A stretch of 64,000 nt of DNA. Origin: Dendrobium chrysotoxum. Taxonomy: Eukaryota > Streptophyta > Magnoliopsida > Asparagales > Orchidaceae. The stretch spans positions 5,952,001 through 6,016,000 of the forward strand of contig CM034303.1 in assembly GCA_019925795.1 (NCBI GenBank), written 5' to 3'. The notes under the pieces are model-generated. The model saw only the letters and a program-made list of their open reading frames with translations, ran no database searches and was not told the DNA's origin. Both the position numbers and the translations under genes were made by a program. Below, one piece after another: positions 52,438 to 64,000 of this stretch (positions are counted from its first letter, which is position 1; each line of letters opens with the position of its first letter).

Positions 52438-54408
52438 TGCCATGCCCCAACACCTAAATTTGAAAGAATTATCTATTGTATCTCTTAATTAAACTAGCAG
52501 AGCTTCAATAATTCAGTGATATGAATAAATCTAGCATGAGCAACTATAAATTATATTCATCAAAATATATAACTTATTCATTCCACAAAAATCATGTACA
52601 ATAGCCAAAAAATCAATCACTACAACAATATATTCCTCTCTATACTCCTGACTACAAAAAATATATACAAAAAATAAAATAAAACCTTAAATTCTTAATA
52701 TGTCTCACACCACTGGGTTCTGACCCCTTCCTTAAAAATATGTAAAAGTCATGTGGTGAGCTAGCATCTCAGTAGTTTATCAGAACCTATAACTACAACC
52801 AATATAAGATAATAGGAGCAGTATGCATAAAATTATTCAATCCATATCAGTATAAAAATATAGAGGTACAAACAAATGGGAATCAATAGAGATAATGTTA
52901 TTTCACATGAGCAATGAAAATCAATATAAATAATATAATTCAAATTCAATGATTAGTAGCCATATAAAGGTTCAACAAATATTTTTCATTTCTATATCCA
53001 TTAGTTACAAAATAGTCTACACTATAATTTATTAAACAAGTATTTATCATTCTACATCTATCATATATATGTCATTGTATATCATATTCTATATCTAATA
53101 TAATGTATCCAATATAGTGTATAATATATATCATGTAATTCATATGCATTATATACCCTTTGTATCATTCTTATCAATCTTGTCAATTAGTTATATCATA
53201 TGTCTATATCATTCATTTCTTATATTAAGTGCATATCATATCATATCGTGTTACTTATTCAATTTATCATATATATTAATGTCATATGCATATATAAGAA
53301 ATGTAAGCAAAATAAGACATCCAACTACCTATGATGTTTTTCTTATATCTAGTCCTGTAAAATAGAACTATAGAAATGAGCCTCAATCATATCAGTCATA
53401 TTTCTATAAATCAATCTCATATCACATATCACAAGCCAGGTGGCATTCATGTAAGAAATTATCACTTCTTACCCGTTAACATATCATATCACATCAATCA
53501 ATCTCCTTATACCTCCTTTTTGTGCATCACTAAATATTACATCATAAATTTTATTTAAAGAAAAGTCCATCAGCCTATCCTCCTATAAAGGGTAATATAT
53601 CTCTGATCAACTTAAATCAATCAATCATTTCCAGCCAGTCATTATTATTTTTACACATATTTCAATTTCATATCATATAAATAATAATAGCAAATATCGT
53701 ATACACTCAATACAAGTATCATTAGGCTCATCAGTATGTCTATAGTATGCTAAAAAATACATATTGATCTAAATGAACAATTATTGTATGCATATCATAT
53801 ATTTAATATCCAAAAGTAACAAATTGACTCATAATCATTTTATATTTAGTATTATACTATTCATTTCAATTAAAATGAGTGAAATGTTAATATGAATCAA
53901 TCAAAATATTCAAGGGAATGATATCAACCACATATAAAAAATTATATGGTGGAAAATCACTAAAACGAGATATATTGCATTTTAATTAATTTTAGGAGAG
54001 ATAAAATCTAAAATTCAAAATTATTAAAAATAGAAATAGGATTCGGGTTACCTACCATGATCATGACACTTTTCATAACTAGATCGATAGACAAAATGAT
54101 CAAGATGTGACTTTCTGTCTCCTCTCTCTCTCTCTCCTCCTCCTCTTCTCTCCCCTTTCCCTCTTGGCCAAACAAAGAAGAAATAGGAAAGGGGATGGCT
54201 GGAAGAGGGATATAAATAAATGGTTTTATATATTTTATTAAAAAAAATAGACCCAGTTCCACGGTGCCTAAGACTCCAATGTCGTTGGGCCCATTTAATT
54301 TCCCAAAAATTTGAGAGCTCAAAGCTGCGACGTTGCCCATCTCAGCACTGCAGCACTCCCACTAACTATTTTCTAAAATTTTTGGGAAATAAAATTGAGG
54401 TTATTACA
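52438..54408 (-). repeat. Gypsy LTR with adjacent PBS
   Basis: The block starts TGCCATGCCCCAACACC, a typical plant Gypsy LTR start, and ends near GAGGTTATTACA at about 54406. Immediately left, the minus strand reads TGTATCAGAGTGAAGG, close to the initiator-tRNA-type PBS TGGTATCAGAG. This suggests the 5' LTR of a minus-strand element whose body is largely lost. The right end is approximate. Confidence 0.6.
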
Positions 54409-54834
54409 ATAAGCCTCTTGGAATTCACTCAAAATCAATGTTCAATTATTTTTACAAAGCATGTATTCTTTAAGTATTTATAAAGCTCTCAATTCAAATC
54501 ACAAAGAGAGAGAAGATTTATCAAGGTAGGCCCCCCATGTAACTAAATGTAACCACCCAAGCTTAACTACCATGGCGGACCCCTCCTTCATGAAATTTTA
54601 TAATTTATTTTTAATAATTTCCCATATTAATTAAAATTTAAGCTTCAAAAATTAATTTGAAACCTAAATTTCATACATACACACAACAAACCACATACAT
54701 TACATGAGGTTTAGCAAAATCATAATATTCACATAACATCTTAATAAAAACAAACTAAATAACTAATTTCATAAGTTAAAGTCTTCATTTTGCTCATGGT
54801 GATAGATCATCTATGCTCAGCTGCCACTATAGGA
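54409..54834. other. Intergenic, direct-repeat partner and LTR-like debris
   Basis: 54412-54530 is the second copy of the roughly 120-bp repeat. TGTAACCACCCAAGCTTAAC at about 54549 resembles another Gypsy LTR start, but no partner was found. Confidence 0.4.
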
Positions 54835-57119
54835 AATTCAGGCATTACTGGCGGTCTAATGGCGATAAGACCGCCGGTTTTATGATTTATCGGCGCTAAT
54901 ACCGGTGGCTTTGGCCGTCGGTGTTAAGTAATTTTTTCTGGCGGTCAAAACTACCAGAAAACCGCCGGAATTGGCCCTAATATTGGTCATCCTGAGCCTT
55001 CCTCTTCATTTCTTCGTGTTACTTTCCCTATAAATGCTCGCTTGCCGCGATCGCACCTCCGAGTTACTGCGTAGGAATTTGGCCGCCGACAAACTCTCTT
55101 TTGCCGATGATCTCGCCCCCACTCCGGCAGTCGACCACGTCCGCGAAAGCCATCAGCCGAGTTTAGGTTTGCTTTTTTTTCTCAAATTTGCAATATGAAT
55201 AAGTATTTTCCAATTTTGGTTGAATTAAATCAAGTATCAGCATTAAGTTCATATCTTTTTGCTTTAGTCATGGATGTTCTCACTAGACATTTGCAAGAGA
55301 ATGTACCTTGGTGTTTGCTTATTGCTCATGATATTCTTCTTGTTGATAAGACTAGAGAGGGAGTTCAAGGTAAACTTGATTTATAGATGTTCTCACTAGA
55401 CATGGATGTTCTCACCAGACAATAATGTTTCTCAAAATCAATTTGGATTCATGCCAGGTAGGTCTATTATGGAAGCTATACATTTATTGAGAGGTTTGAT
55501 GGAGAAGTATAGAGAGAATAAGGAGGATCTACATATGATTTTTATTGATTTAGAGAAAGCATATGATAAAATTCCAAGAGTTAATAATGCTTATATTCAA
55601 GTCATTAGGGATATGTATGTAGGAGCTATTACTTGTGTTCGAACACAAGGTGGTTTGACCAAGTATTTTCCCATTTCATTGGATTACATTAAGGATTAGC
55701 CTTAAGCCCATATCTTTTGCTTTAGTCATGGATGTTCTCACTAGACATTTGCAAGAGGTTGTACCCTGGTGTATGCTTTTTGTTGATGATATTTTTCTTG
55801 TTGATAAGACTAGAGAGGGAGTTAAAGGTAAACTTGAATTATAGAGGTCAACCTTAGAGTGTAAATGTTTTTATTTGAGTATATCTAAAACCAAATATAT
55901 TGAGTATAATTTTAGTTGTAATAAATCCAATGGGGGGATTGTGACTTTGGGCAAACAAGTCATTAATAAGAGTACATATTTTGGATATCTTGGGTCTATT
56001 GTTTAGAGTGATGGTGAAATAGATAGGGATATTATTAGTAGAATTCAAGTTGGATGGTTGATGTGGAGGAATGCATTGGGCTTGTTGTGTGATAGAAAAG
56101 TCCCCCTTAAACTTATGGAAAAATTCTATAAAATGTTGGTGAGACCTACAATACTTTATGGTGCATAATTTTTGCCATTAAAAGAGAAGCATAATATTAT
56201 GTTAAGTGTTGCAGAGATTAGGATGCTCAGGTGGATTAGTGGCTTTACTCTTAAAGACAGGATACGAAATGAGCATATACGTGAAAAGGTTGGAGTATCT
56301 CCAGTGGAAGATAAGATTAGAGAGAGTCGCCTTAGATGATTTAGTAGCAATAGATCCTATTGCATCATCGGGCTTATTGTGCGATAGAAAAGCCCCCCTC
56401 AAACTTAAGGGAAATTTCTATAAGATGGTGGTGAGACCTACAATGCTTTATGGTGCCGAATGTTGGCCATTAAAAAGAAGCATAATACTGAGCTAAGTGT
56501 TGCAGAGATGAAGATGCTCAGGTGGATGCATGGCTTTACCCTTAGAGATAGGATACGAGTCATTAGCTGAGTTTTCCATTTTTCTACATAAATTATTTAT
56601 CTTGTATTGTTGTATTTATTGGAAGGTTGATGAATGCATTCCAATTCAGGTAAAGTACACTTGTTCAAAAGTAAATAACGTACACTTGTTCACGTTGCAT
56701 ATCTTCTAATAATTGATTTCACAACTATGTAGGGAAACATTTGCTTTAACATCCAAATGACTATCCAAGAAGATAGATATTGGATGTATAACATATTATT
56801 ACCGGTTTGGCAGTCGGAAACCTCGATACCAGACTAGTACTATAGCCACCGGTACATACCGGAGGTTAGACCGCTGGTAAAACAGGCATTTTTTATGACC
56901 GAAAAGCCGCCACTAATTAACCGGCGGTCACCGGCGCTATGACCGCCAGAATTTACCGACCGCTTGTGCTGCCAGAAAGCCGCCAGTTATCCTAACCGCT
57001 AGAAACTAACTGCCGGAAAATGTTTCCTACGCGGTTTATACTGGTGGTTTACAAACCACTGGAAATATAATAGATACCACCGGAAAAAATCGTCGGTAAT
57101 TCCTGAATTTCCTGTAGTA
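54835..57119. mobile_element. Non-autonomous CACTA relative filled with rearranged LINE RT pieces
   Basis: The ends are CACTATAGGAAATTCAGGC (54835) and, inward from the right, TACTACAGGAAATTCAGG (57119). The flanking duplication is TGC (54832-54834 and 57120-57122). Subterminal arrays of GGCGGTC, ACCGGCGG and GACCGCC lie at 54855-54975 and 56800-57110. No transposase is present. The right tip has A in place of the terminal G of TAGTG. Its middle holds LINE RT fragments on the plus strand. Confidence 0.82.
55186..56570 (+). pseudogene. Rearranged, partly duplicated LINE reverse transcriptase fragments
   Basis: The RT finger/palm segment NQFGFMPGRSIMEAIHLL, then FIDLEKAYDKIPR, lies at 55406-55699. 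The catalytic-box segment VMDVLTRHLQE, then ILLVDKTREGV, appears twice (55268-55386 and 55727-55842). The segment LLCDRKAPLKLKGNFYKMV, then MLYGAECWPLK, also appears twice, near 56082-56165 and 56370-56480. So the RT has been shuffled and duplicated within the CACTA, and no copy is complete. Confidence 0.75.
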
Positions 57120-57846
57120 TGCAAATTTCCTAGATTGAGCCCTTATAGTTGGATCCTTCATATCATCCTGTGTGTCTTGTGCTCATGGTGTTACATCAAA
57201 GCATCTTTTTCTTGTGGCCAGCTCCTTAAACGCCTTGTTAGGAAAATTTACCAAACCCTAACTCAGTAATCAAAGCAAACTTAAAAATTTTAAATTTTGT
57301 ATTATTCCTTCCAATGTTAAACATAGTAGAGTAATCTTCATTGCCTTAATTAAGTAGGTTCACAAATAAATTTGAATAAAGTTTGAACAAGATTTGAACC
57401 TGATATTACATATTTGAAACTAGGTTCAAAATTCTATTTCAAAGATAATAATAAAACTCTAGGTTCAAAAAAGAAGTTCGAAATGAGTTTGATCCAAGTT
57501 TGAACCCAAAATTATAAGTTCAAATCTAGTTTGAACTTAAGTTCTAGCATAGCTTCAAACCTCAATTTTAAAGATAATGTTTGAAACCTAGGTTTGTAAA
57601 ATAAAGTTCAAATTAGGTTCAAAAAAAGTTTGCCGACATAATGAGATTCAAACAACTTAGTTACACTCTTGTTTAGAAACCAAAATTTTAATTTCAAACA
57701 AACTTTGAACTAGGCTGTTTGAATCTTATATTATGTGTTTGAATATTATTTATATTTTCATATAAGGCCATCCATTTAAAAATACTAAGAAATATTTCAC
57801 CGACTAATAACATAAAAGAATTATTTATTGAAGTATATCTAGGGGG
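57120..57846. repeat. Low-complexity TTCAAA/TTTGAA region
   Basis: From about 57370 to 57740 the sequence is made of variants of GGTTCAAA, AAGTTTGAAC and GGTTTGAA spaced about 15-25 bp, resembling a decayed minisatellite. No gene is seen. Confidence 0.5.
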
Positions 57847-58245
57847 ATTTACATACATACTACTTTATATCATGCATGCTATCTACATATCTTTTTTAAA
57901 GGATTCTTATCATGATTATTCGACATGTTTTACGCTGGCTGCCGACTACCTAACACAACCCTCTACTTTTCTCATCTAGGACTTGGGATCTGGCAACAAC
58001 AGTGTTGCTATCTACATATCTAATATCCAAAATTTTAATATTTCATGCCTATCACCCATAGATCAAATATGGGTGCAATGAATGAAATATTAAAGTTTAT
58101 AGGGTGGTATGGGTGGTAGAAATAAAATAAAGGAGTATCATATTTGATATTAAAGTTGTCCATGGGTGGTAGACATGAAATATTAATTTTTTTAGTGTTA
58201 GATATGTAAATAACATGATATAGAGTAGTATGTATGTAAATTCTC
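57847..58245. mobile_element. Inverted-repeat MITE, about 400 bp
   Basis: The left arm ATTTACATACATACTACTTTA (57850 on) and right arm TAGTATGTATGTAAAT (to 58242) are complementary, and the match continues inward through ATATCATG and CTACATATC. A second internal inverted pair involves AATATTTCATG and CATGAAATATT. No coding capacity. Confidence 0.7.
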
Positions 58246-58420
58246 AATATATTTATTATGTGCTAAAAAACTTACAGTGGTAGAGTATGCATTTTAGATT
58301 TTAACTTTTGACAAAAAATGTAGCACGTACAGAAAAAAATTAAACGGGTCTACAATTTTTTTATGTGAAAAATCCAATAATAGTAAAAACCAAGAGGTCT
58401 GATCCAATTGCAATAGTCCA

Positions 58421-58597
58421 CTATATGTTAGAAGATACAAAAATCTTCCCTTCTATATACACAACTCCACAATGAAGACACCTAAACTGTTTCTTTCCAT
58501 CAGATGTTCTGGACTCACTAAAATAATTCCAAGCAATATCTAATTTCTCTCGCACACTATGAGGAAAAGATGCAGGCTGACTACTAGGTGGATCCAT
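58421..58597 (-). pseudogene. BED zinc-finger N-terminal fragment of a hAT-like transposase
   Basis: The 58-residue frame starts MDPPSSQPASFPHSVREKL. It has the BED-type order of a Trp (DIAWNYF) followed by the pair CLHC. The matching His-x-His end is absent before the stop at 58423-58421. BED fingers bind DNA in hAT transposases and in plant genes derived from them. The following sequence has no transposase core, so this is a broken first exon. Confidence 0.5.
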
Positions 58598-59532
58598 TCT
58601 AAAAGAAAATTGTAATCAATTAGTACAAAATATGAATCTCAGTATAATAGAATTAACAAGATCACCACTAAAATACTTTCTTCATAAATATTGTCATGTT
58701 AACATTTGACAATTAAGTTAACACTATGCATAAGCAAGAAATCTCTTAAAAATTTTCTATCACACAACATAAAAATTAATATCTAACCAAAATTAGTAGA
58801 ATTATTAAATCCAAATAATTTAACTCATCAAACAACCATTAATATCAACTGATTTCAAATGATGAGAATTCCAAAGAACTAAATGCAAAAGAATCAGTAA
58901 GAGTTTTAACTTATCATCTTCACAATAGGGCCATATGGGAGAAACTGTGTTGACAGCCATAAGAGTGAATCGTCTCTAATGGGGATGACGACAAAGATGG
59001 GGAGATAAAAGGTTCCAAGTGCTGGTGAAGATGGGCTTTGTTTGAACAGGAAATCTTTGTTTGGACAGACATTTGCATTTTCTAATCTTTGTTTGGACAG
59101 ACATTGCAACCCAGAAACAATTATTTTAGAAAAGAGCTGATAATCTAAATACAATAACCAACAAAATTGCAATCCATCATAAACTTTCTTCACGAACATT
59201 TTTAAAAAAACTTACATCTATTCACGCAAATGCAGAGAGGTTTGTTGAGTCTAGTTCGCAAACGATCAGATGAATAATGGTGAAATAGAAGAAGAGAATG
59301 CTGAAGAAGAATAATGGCGCTCGTCGAGTCCAGTTCGCAAACAATAGGATGCCGCGAACTAGAAGTTCCGTGACTTTCGTCTGCTCACACGAATGTAGAG
59401 TAGAAGCGACAAGAGCGAACGGGGTTAAGTTACGGGATAGGGAATATAATCATATTATTAGATTTTTATTCTTCACTTCGCTCAGATACCGCTCGATCCA
59501 AATCCTACAGCTCGGGTTGCGCTTGGACAAAA
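58598..59532. other. Intergenic, short repeats, no confident gene
   Basis: TCTTTGTTTGGACAGACATT occurs twice (about 59050-59105). AGTCNAGTTCGCAAAC also occurs twice (59248 and 59327). Reading frames across this block have no recognisable domain. Confidence 0.4.
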
Positions 59533-59697
59533 CTGAACGGTTTTTTTAAATCGGCATCGGTTCGCTGGTTTCCCGGTCGGACTGCCGGGCCGACCGGTTC
59601 AACACCAGTTTTGGGAAGTGTTAGAACCAGCCGGCCAGCCGGTTCATGGTTCAACCGGCCAGTCCGGTCCAATTTTAAAAACCTTGATAAATTTAGT
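59533..59697. repeat. GC-rich GGCCGGTTCAACC repeat (MITE-like)
   Basis: Dense CCGG/GGTTC words end with CCAATTTTAAAAACCTTG, a common terminus of a plant non-autonomous element. It is related to 1873-2040. Confidence 0.55.
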
Positions 59698-60808
59698 CAT
59701 AATATAAAACACTCTATCATATAGTCCTTATTGATCCTCTTAATCATATATGGCTTATCAAATATCTGAGTGGCTTCATGATGTTAGAATTGAGTTATAT
59801 TGCACTCATTAGATTCATCTCATTGAGCCAATCGATCTGATTATGAGCACGTCATAGTAGGAGATCTTTCTTTTTCAAATATGCCTCACGTGTTTGATTT
59901 GAGCTCGTTTTGCGTTAAATCGGATTACTTGTAGTATTGAATGGTTCGCCTTGTAAATATGTTCATTTCGACTGCGAGTTTGTTGAAATAGGAGTTCAGA
60001 TAATCCCGAATTTATTATTGAAAGTTTTTAATGTAAATATGGCCTCAACATTAATATGTATTATGAAAAATATAAAATCAAATTTCACAAAACATAAACT
60101 GAACATAAATAGATAAAAGTCAATTTACATACATTTACATAATTCTTATTATATTTATATATTCAACAATATTTATTTATATAATATTTAAAATCTCAAT
60201 TAATTAAAATATATTTTATCTTAAATAAATTAATATTAATACTATTTTTATATAATTTAAATATTAAATATTATACTAATAAATATTAAAATTTAAATAT
60301 TAAATATACAAAGTATATGTATGATTATATAAAAAAGATTTGATCAACACTCTCTCATTGTACTACGGCTTGACCCTCGTGACACCGACGCTGGCTGGCC
60401 GAATCTCACTGTGGGCCCAACTTGGTCGAGAGACTCAGAGTCTTCAGCTCAAAATGATCAAATCCTTATCTAACATTTGCACAGAAAGCTATTTCTTAGA
60501 ATTTCAGCCGTGACATTTCTTCGAGATTCGTGTGTTTTCTATTTATCACCTTAATTCAATGGATTGAAATATCTATCACAATCGTCAAAGTAAATCGAAC
60601 AGTCATCTACTTGATCTACCAAATCTTGTGCACCGATATGTACATAGGATTTCTATCAACCCCAACTTCCATCTTTTAATGATTTATTATGACAATAATT
60701 GTTAAAAAAATCATTAATTATATATTAAAATAATAGTAGTGAAATCCGAGCTTCTTCTCCTAGCTGCTCTCACTATCTCTCCGGAAATATCTCTTGAAGA
60801 AATCGCCG
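59698..60808 (+). promoter_or_regulatory. Upstream region and 5' leader of the IQM gene
   Basis: It is AT-rich to about 60340, then rises in GC towards the gene. The pyrimidine-rich stretch TTCTTCTCCTAGCTGCTCTC at about 60751 looks like a plant 5' leader. No convincing TATA box was pinned down. Confidence 0.35.
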
Positions 60809-63677
60809 ATGGAGATGGAGACGGTGACCCTCCATGGATTCGATCATGCGCCTGCGGCATTCATCGGTAAGTGAATCTCGTCTTTGAATCGCCGTCGGAC
60901 GATGGCCATTTTCTGCCGCAGGATCTCGAGCAGCGGTAGCCGGAGCTGTGGGGGAAGGCCGATGGGTTCCTGCGAAATTCGATGATGCTTAACTTTGTTT
61001 GATTCTGGAATTCCGGTTAAGTATGGAGTTCATGCTTCTGCAGGTGATCCCTTGACGGAGAATGCTCACTCGACCGCCTTGGTGGCCTTCGAGGACTTAG
61101 AAGATAGTGGGGTGATGTCTCCGATGTCAACGGTTGAGATGGGTGAGATAATCCTTGGTCCGTCGATTGGAAGTGGAGCTGAGTCGGAAACAGGTGGTGC
61201 GCCGGTGGGAGGGAGATCGGAGGCTACAGCTGCAACAAAGCTTCAGAAGGTTTACAGGAGTTATCGCACTCGGCGGAGGCTGGCGGACACCGCTGTCCTT
61301 GCAGAAGAACTCTGGTAGGTTGACCTGTTTCACATCGGTTCGGTCTTTCTTTCCTTTTTTTTAAAGGTATTTTCCAAGGATGTTGTAAATATGTCTCTTC
61401 CTTAATCCGGGTGCTCTCTGTAAAGGTGGCAAGCTCTTGATTTCGCTCGCCTGAATCGTAGCACGATTTCTTTTTTTGACTACACGAAACCAGAAACGGC
61501 GATCTCGCGTTGGAACCGCATAAGCATTACTGCTTCAAAGGTTAGATCTTTCATGCTTTTTTTTTAGTTTTCCCTCTACAATTTTAAGATTATTTGCATT
61601 TTACTCTAATTAATTTAAGGGGGAGCATTATTGTACTAATAACCGAGATTGTTTTGTTTTCGGCAGGTTGGTCAGGGATTATCCAAGGATAGCAAGGCTC
61701 TAAAGCTGGCCTTTCAGCACTGGATTGAAGCTGTAGGTTCTATCACTCCGATTTTTATTATTATTATTATTTTACTTTTCGCTACTTGCGCCGAAGTCTA
61801 TAGATTGCTGCGGGATTTTTATTATTATTTTCAGTAGAATAATTATCCTGCAGTTACATAGGCTTCAGGAAGCATATATAATGTGGCATCAAAGGCCTAT
61901 ACGTGGCTATATCACGCTTTAATATAATTTGAACTTATTTTCTAAAAGATTAATTTAATTCCATTTTATTTGTTTTCCTCTAGTTTTCTACTACTACTAT
62001 CATGATAAATTTCTTGACCTTGTTGCAAAGTTACATAGTGTTCTCTTATAGAAGAAGTTATGGATTTAAAGCTGGCCGTAGATACTGAGAATGAATTACG
62101 CTTAATTTGTACGATATTGAAATTGTTTTCCTTCGGTCCTCAAATACTACAGATTGAAGTTAACGGTGTTGAGGCTTTTTTTTTGAACTTTTCTGTATAG
62201 ATTGATCCAAGACATCGCTATGGGCACAATCTTCATTTTTACTATGAAAAATGGTGTGATAGTGATGCTGGCCAGCCCTTCTTTTACTGGTGAGTTCTTC
62301 CCCATTTAGTTTGATTCTAATTACATCATGATTATACTCTAGTTGTGTTATCTCCAACTGCCAATGTCTGCTTTCCTCATCATGGCCTACCATTCACTTT
62401 GGATTGCCTGCTTCCATCTAACCAAAATCAAAGTGGCTTCAGCAAAAGAAGCTGACGGTGATGCAACTTGATTCCTATTTCTAATGTGATTATAAATAAA
62501 TGTTTAAATAGTAATTTTCTAAATTGAACTCTTAGGGTTTTAATTTCATATTGATGTATTTTTTGGCTTGCATGAAAGTAGAGATACAACAACAACAACA
62601 TCAAGCCTTATCCCACTACGTGGGGTCCATTATGTCTTGTTAAGAGTCAAATTCTCAATTAAATTTGATTTAAAAAAAAGTCATTTCTAATATTTTCTAG
62701 CCAACTCTTTTTAGCTCCATCTCTACCTTTCTTAAAATAGGCCAAATCCAATACATCTACTCTCCTAATCCGATCATCGAAAGGCTGACGTTTTATGTGT
62801 CGAAACCATCTAAGGCGACTCTCTCTAATCTTATCTGCCACTAGAGCTATTCCAACCTTTTCTCATGCATACTCGTTTCGATCTCATAGAAAAAGCACAA
62901 TTTTTCAGCTGCAAAAGCTGGTTTTAGATGCGTCTCCCCTTTCAGTGGATGGTGTCCTACCATCTGTGCAACAAAGAGTGTTGAACGTTGGCCTAGGGTG
63001 ACTGGAACTTGCGTGGAATCTGGTATATCTATCCTGTTGTAGTTGGCAAGTTGGAAACCAATCCACCTGTATGGGGATACACTGCAAGATGAGTTATGTT
63101 TGAAATTTTCATACCATACATAGTTGTAAGCTCACCTCCTGGTTTGCCACTGGTTAATAGGATGACTACATGTTGAGGTGGTTGTCAATTTCTGCTTCTG
63201 TTAAAATCCACCACCTCAATTGAAGCCGAACCTGTTAATCCTATGACATTAAATAAACTCAATTATTTAGTCTAATCAGTTACATGCTGAAGGTATTCCC
63301 CCTCTCCTGGTGAAAAAAGACTTGCCGAGAAGGAATAAACAAAATTGTCATCTAGTATGAGCTTAGATTAGTTTATGCTTTGATTGATTGATGTTCAGTT
63401 GAAATTAGCTTTGCTAGTGTGTTAATGTTAAATAGCTCTGCCATTTTGAACGAGTAGATTGGGGAACATGAGGGGGAGAATAGAAATGTGTACATAACTG
63501 CTTTTGATTATTGTATATGAAACAGCATAAGAATTATATTTTCTGCCAAATTTACAATTTCTAACCGGAACTTTTTTTAAGATGCGTAGGTTGGATCTTG
63601 GTGATGGAAAAAATGTGGAACTCAAGGAATGCCCTAGGTCATTGCTTCGACAACAATGCATAAAATATTTGGGCCCT
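60809..63677 (+). CDS. IQM-family calmodulin-binding protein, 5' part (3' end outside window)
   Basis: The exons are 60809-60866, 61044-61314, 61426-61540, 61667-61732, 62201-62289 and 63590-63677, all GT-AG with consistent phases (1, 2, 0, 0, 2, 0). The product starts MEMETVTLHGFDHAPAAFI. An IQ motif (TKLQKVYRSYRTRRRL) lies in exon 2 at about residues 87-102. The conserved IQM core follows: WWQALDFARLN, PETAISRWNRI, GQGLSKDSKALKLAFQHWIE, HNLHFYYEKWCDSD and RQQCIKYLGP. IQM proteins bind calmodulin through the IQ motif, largely independent of calcium, and act in plant stress and hormone responses. Nothing in 63678-64000 looks like the next exon, so the gene must continue beyond the edge. The ATG at 60809 is the first in a short leader. 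Confidence 0.9.
62585..62880 (-). mobile_element. LINE 3'-end fragment in IQM intron 5
   Basis: TACAACAACAACAACATCAAGC and CCCACTACGTGGGGTCC mark the LINE terminus. The minus-strand frame 62841-62659 (RESRLRWFRHIKRQPFDD) is the C-terminal tail of the same RT ORF family. It is a 5'-truncated copy of about 300 bp. Confidence 0.72.
62881..63589. other. Rest of IQM intron 5
   Basis: No exon or element is recognised. The sequence is ordinary A/T-biased intron with a pyrimidine-rich run (about 63571-63578) before the acceptor GCGTAG at 63584-63589. Confidence 0.5.
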
Positions 63678-64000
63678 GTGCGTTCTCCAACTCAACTCCT
63701 AACTATGAGCAATACCCATATAACTTCTTGCATTTTCAAGCTGATGCCAAGAACTGATATCCTTGTGTTTTCACTTAAACGTTTTAATTTTTGTAAAGGG
63801 TGTAGCCAATTAATCATTTTCCTCATGAATGCCAATGGTGAGGTTCTGGACTTGTGGATAATGAATACAGCTTTATCTTCTGCATTATAGGAAAATATTT
63901 CATTTCTTCTCGTAGATTAATGTAATCTTACTAAGATTTTAATTGAAAAAAATATGTATGAAAAATTAATCTTAGCCTCCTGCAAAAGGGTTAATTCAAT
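63678..64000 (+). other. Start of the next IQM intron
   Basis: Donor GTGCGT at 63678 begins it. The open frame continuing past the donor to 63890 has no IQM resemblance and is read-through intron. Confidence 0.55.

Noticed and set aside
52438..54408. Possible expressed gene from 54008-54483 open frames
   Set aside because: The frames lie in LTR-like sequence and a CT-rich run; no recognisable domain or splice structure.

Overview
The window is plant nuclear DNA: AT-rich, repeat-dominated, with GT-AG introns, an IQM-family calmodulin-binding gene, a histidine-phosphotransfer-like gene, and CACTA, SIRE-type Copia, chromovirus Gypsy and L1-like elements. The look is that of a repeat-rich angiosperm; I cannot fix the species from sequence alone. 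No rRNA, tRNA or CRISPR was recognised.

Layout. 1-2325 is AT-rich intergenic DNA with repeat debris. 2326-10000 is a complete CACTA (En/Spm) element with a 3-bp target duplication TGA and decayed two-gene content on the minus strand. 10085-10336 is a long-inverted-repeat MITE just upstream of the main host gene. That gene runs from about 10546/10660 to 48338 on the plus strand. It is a six-exon gene of the plant histidine phosphotransfer (AHP/HPt) family, reassembled here exon by exon with every splice phase agreeing. The phospho-accepting His is a Leu and the +3 Lys a Gln, so it should be a pseudo-phosphotransfer protein if expressed. Its third intron is about 30.2 kb and its fourth about 5.7 kb.

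The giant intron 3 holds a five-layer nest: a Gypsy chromovirus (about 11.54-37.0 kb), split by a SIRE-like Copia (14279-32122, TSD GAAAT), whose 3' LTR is split by a second CACTA (15479-21849, TSD ACT). That CACTA carries an L1-type RT fragment, which is split by a Tourist-like MITE (20708-21133, TSD TAA). A 5'-truncated LINE (about 39.8-41.36 kb) lies further down. Intron 4 holds a short LINE tail and a decayed Tork-type Copia (about 44.2-46.7 kb). Every orientable element inside the introns is antisense to the host gene.

Downstream, 48.3-60.3 kb is intergenic: a Gypsy LTR with PBS (about 52.44-54.41 kb), a non-autonomous CACTA relative stuffed with rearranged LINE RT pieces (54835-57119), an inverted-repeat MITE (about 57.85-58.24 kb), a BED-finger fragment of a hAT-like transposase (58421-58597), and a GC-rich repeat. 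From 60809 to the right edge lies the 5' part of an IQM gene (six exons seen, 3' end outside the window).

The two host genes have no evident functional link. The main discovery candidate is the AHP-like gene: gene finders are likely to split or miss it, because exons 3 and 4 lie 30 kb apart across nested transposons.
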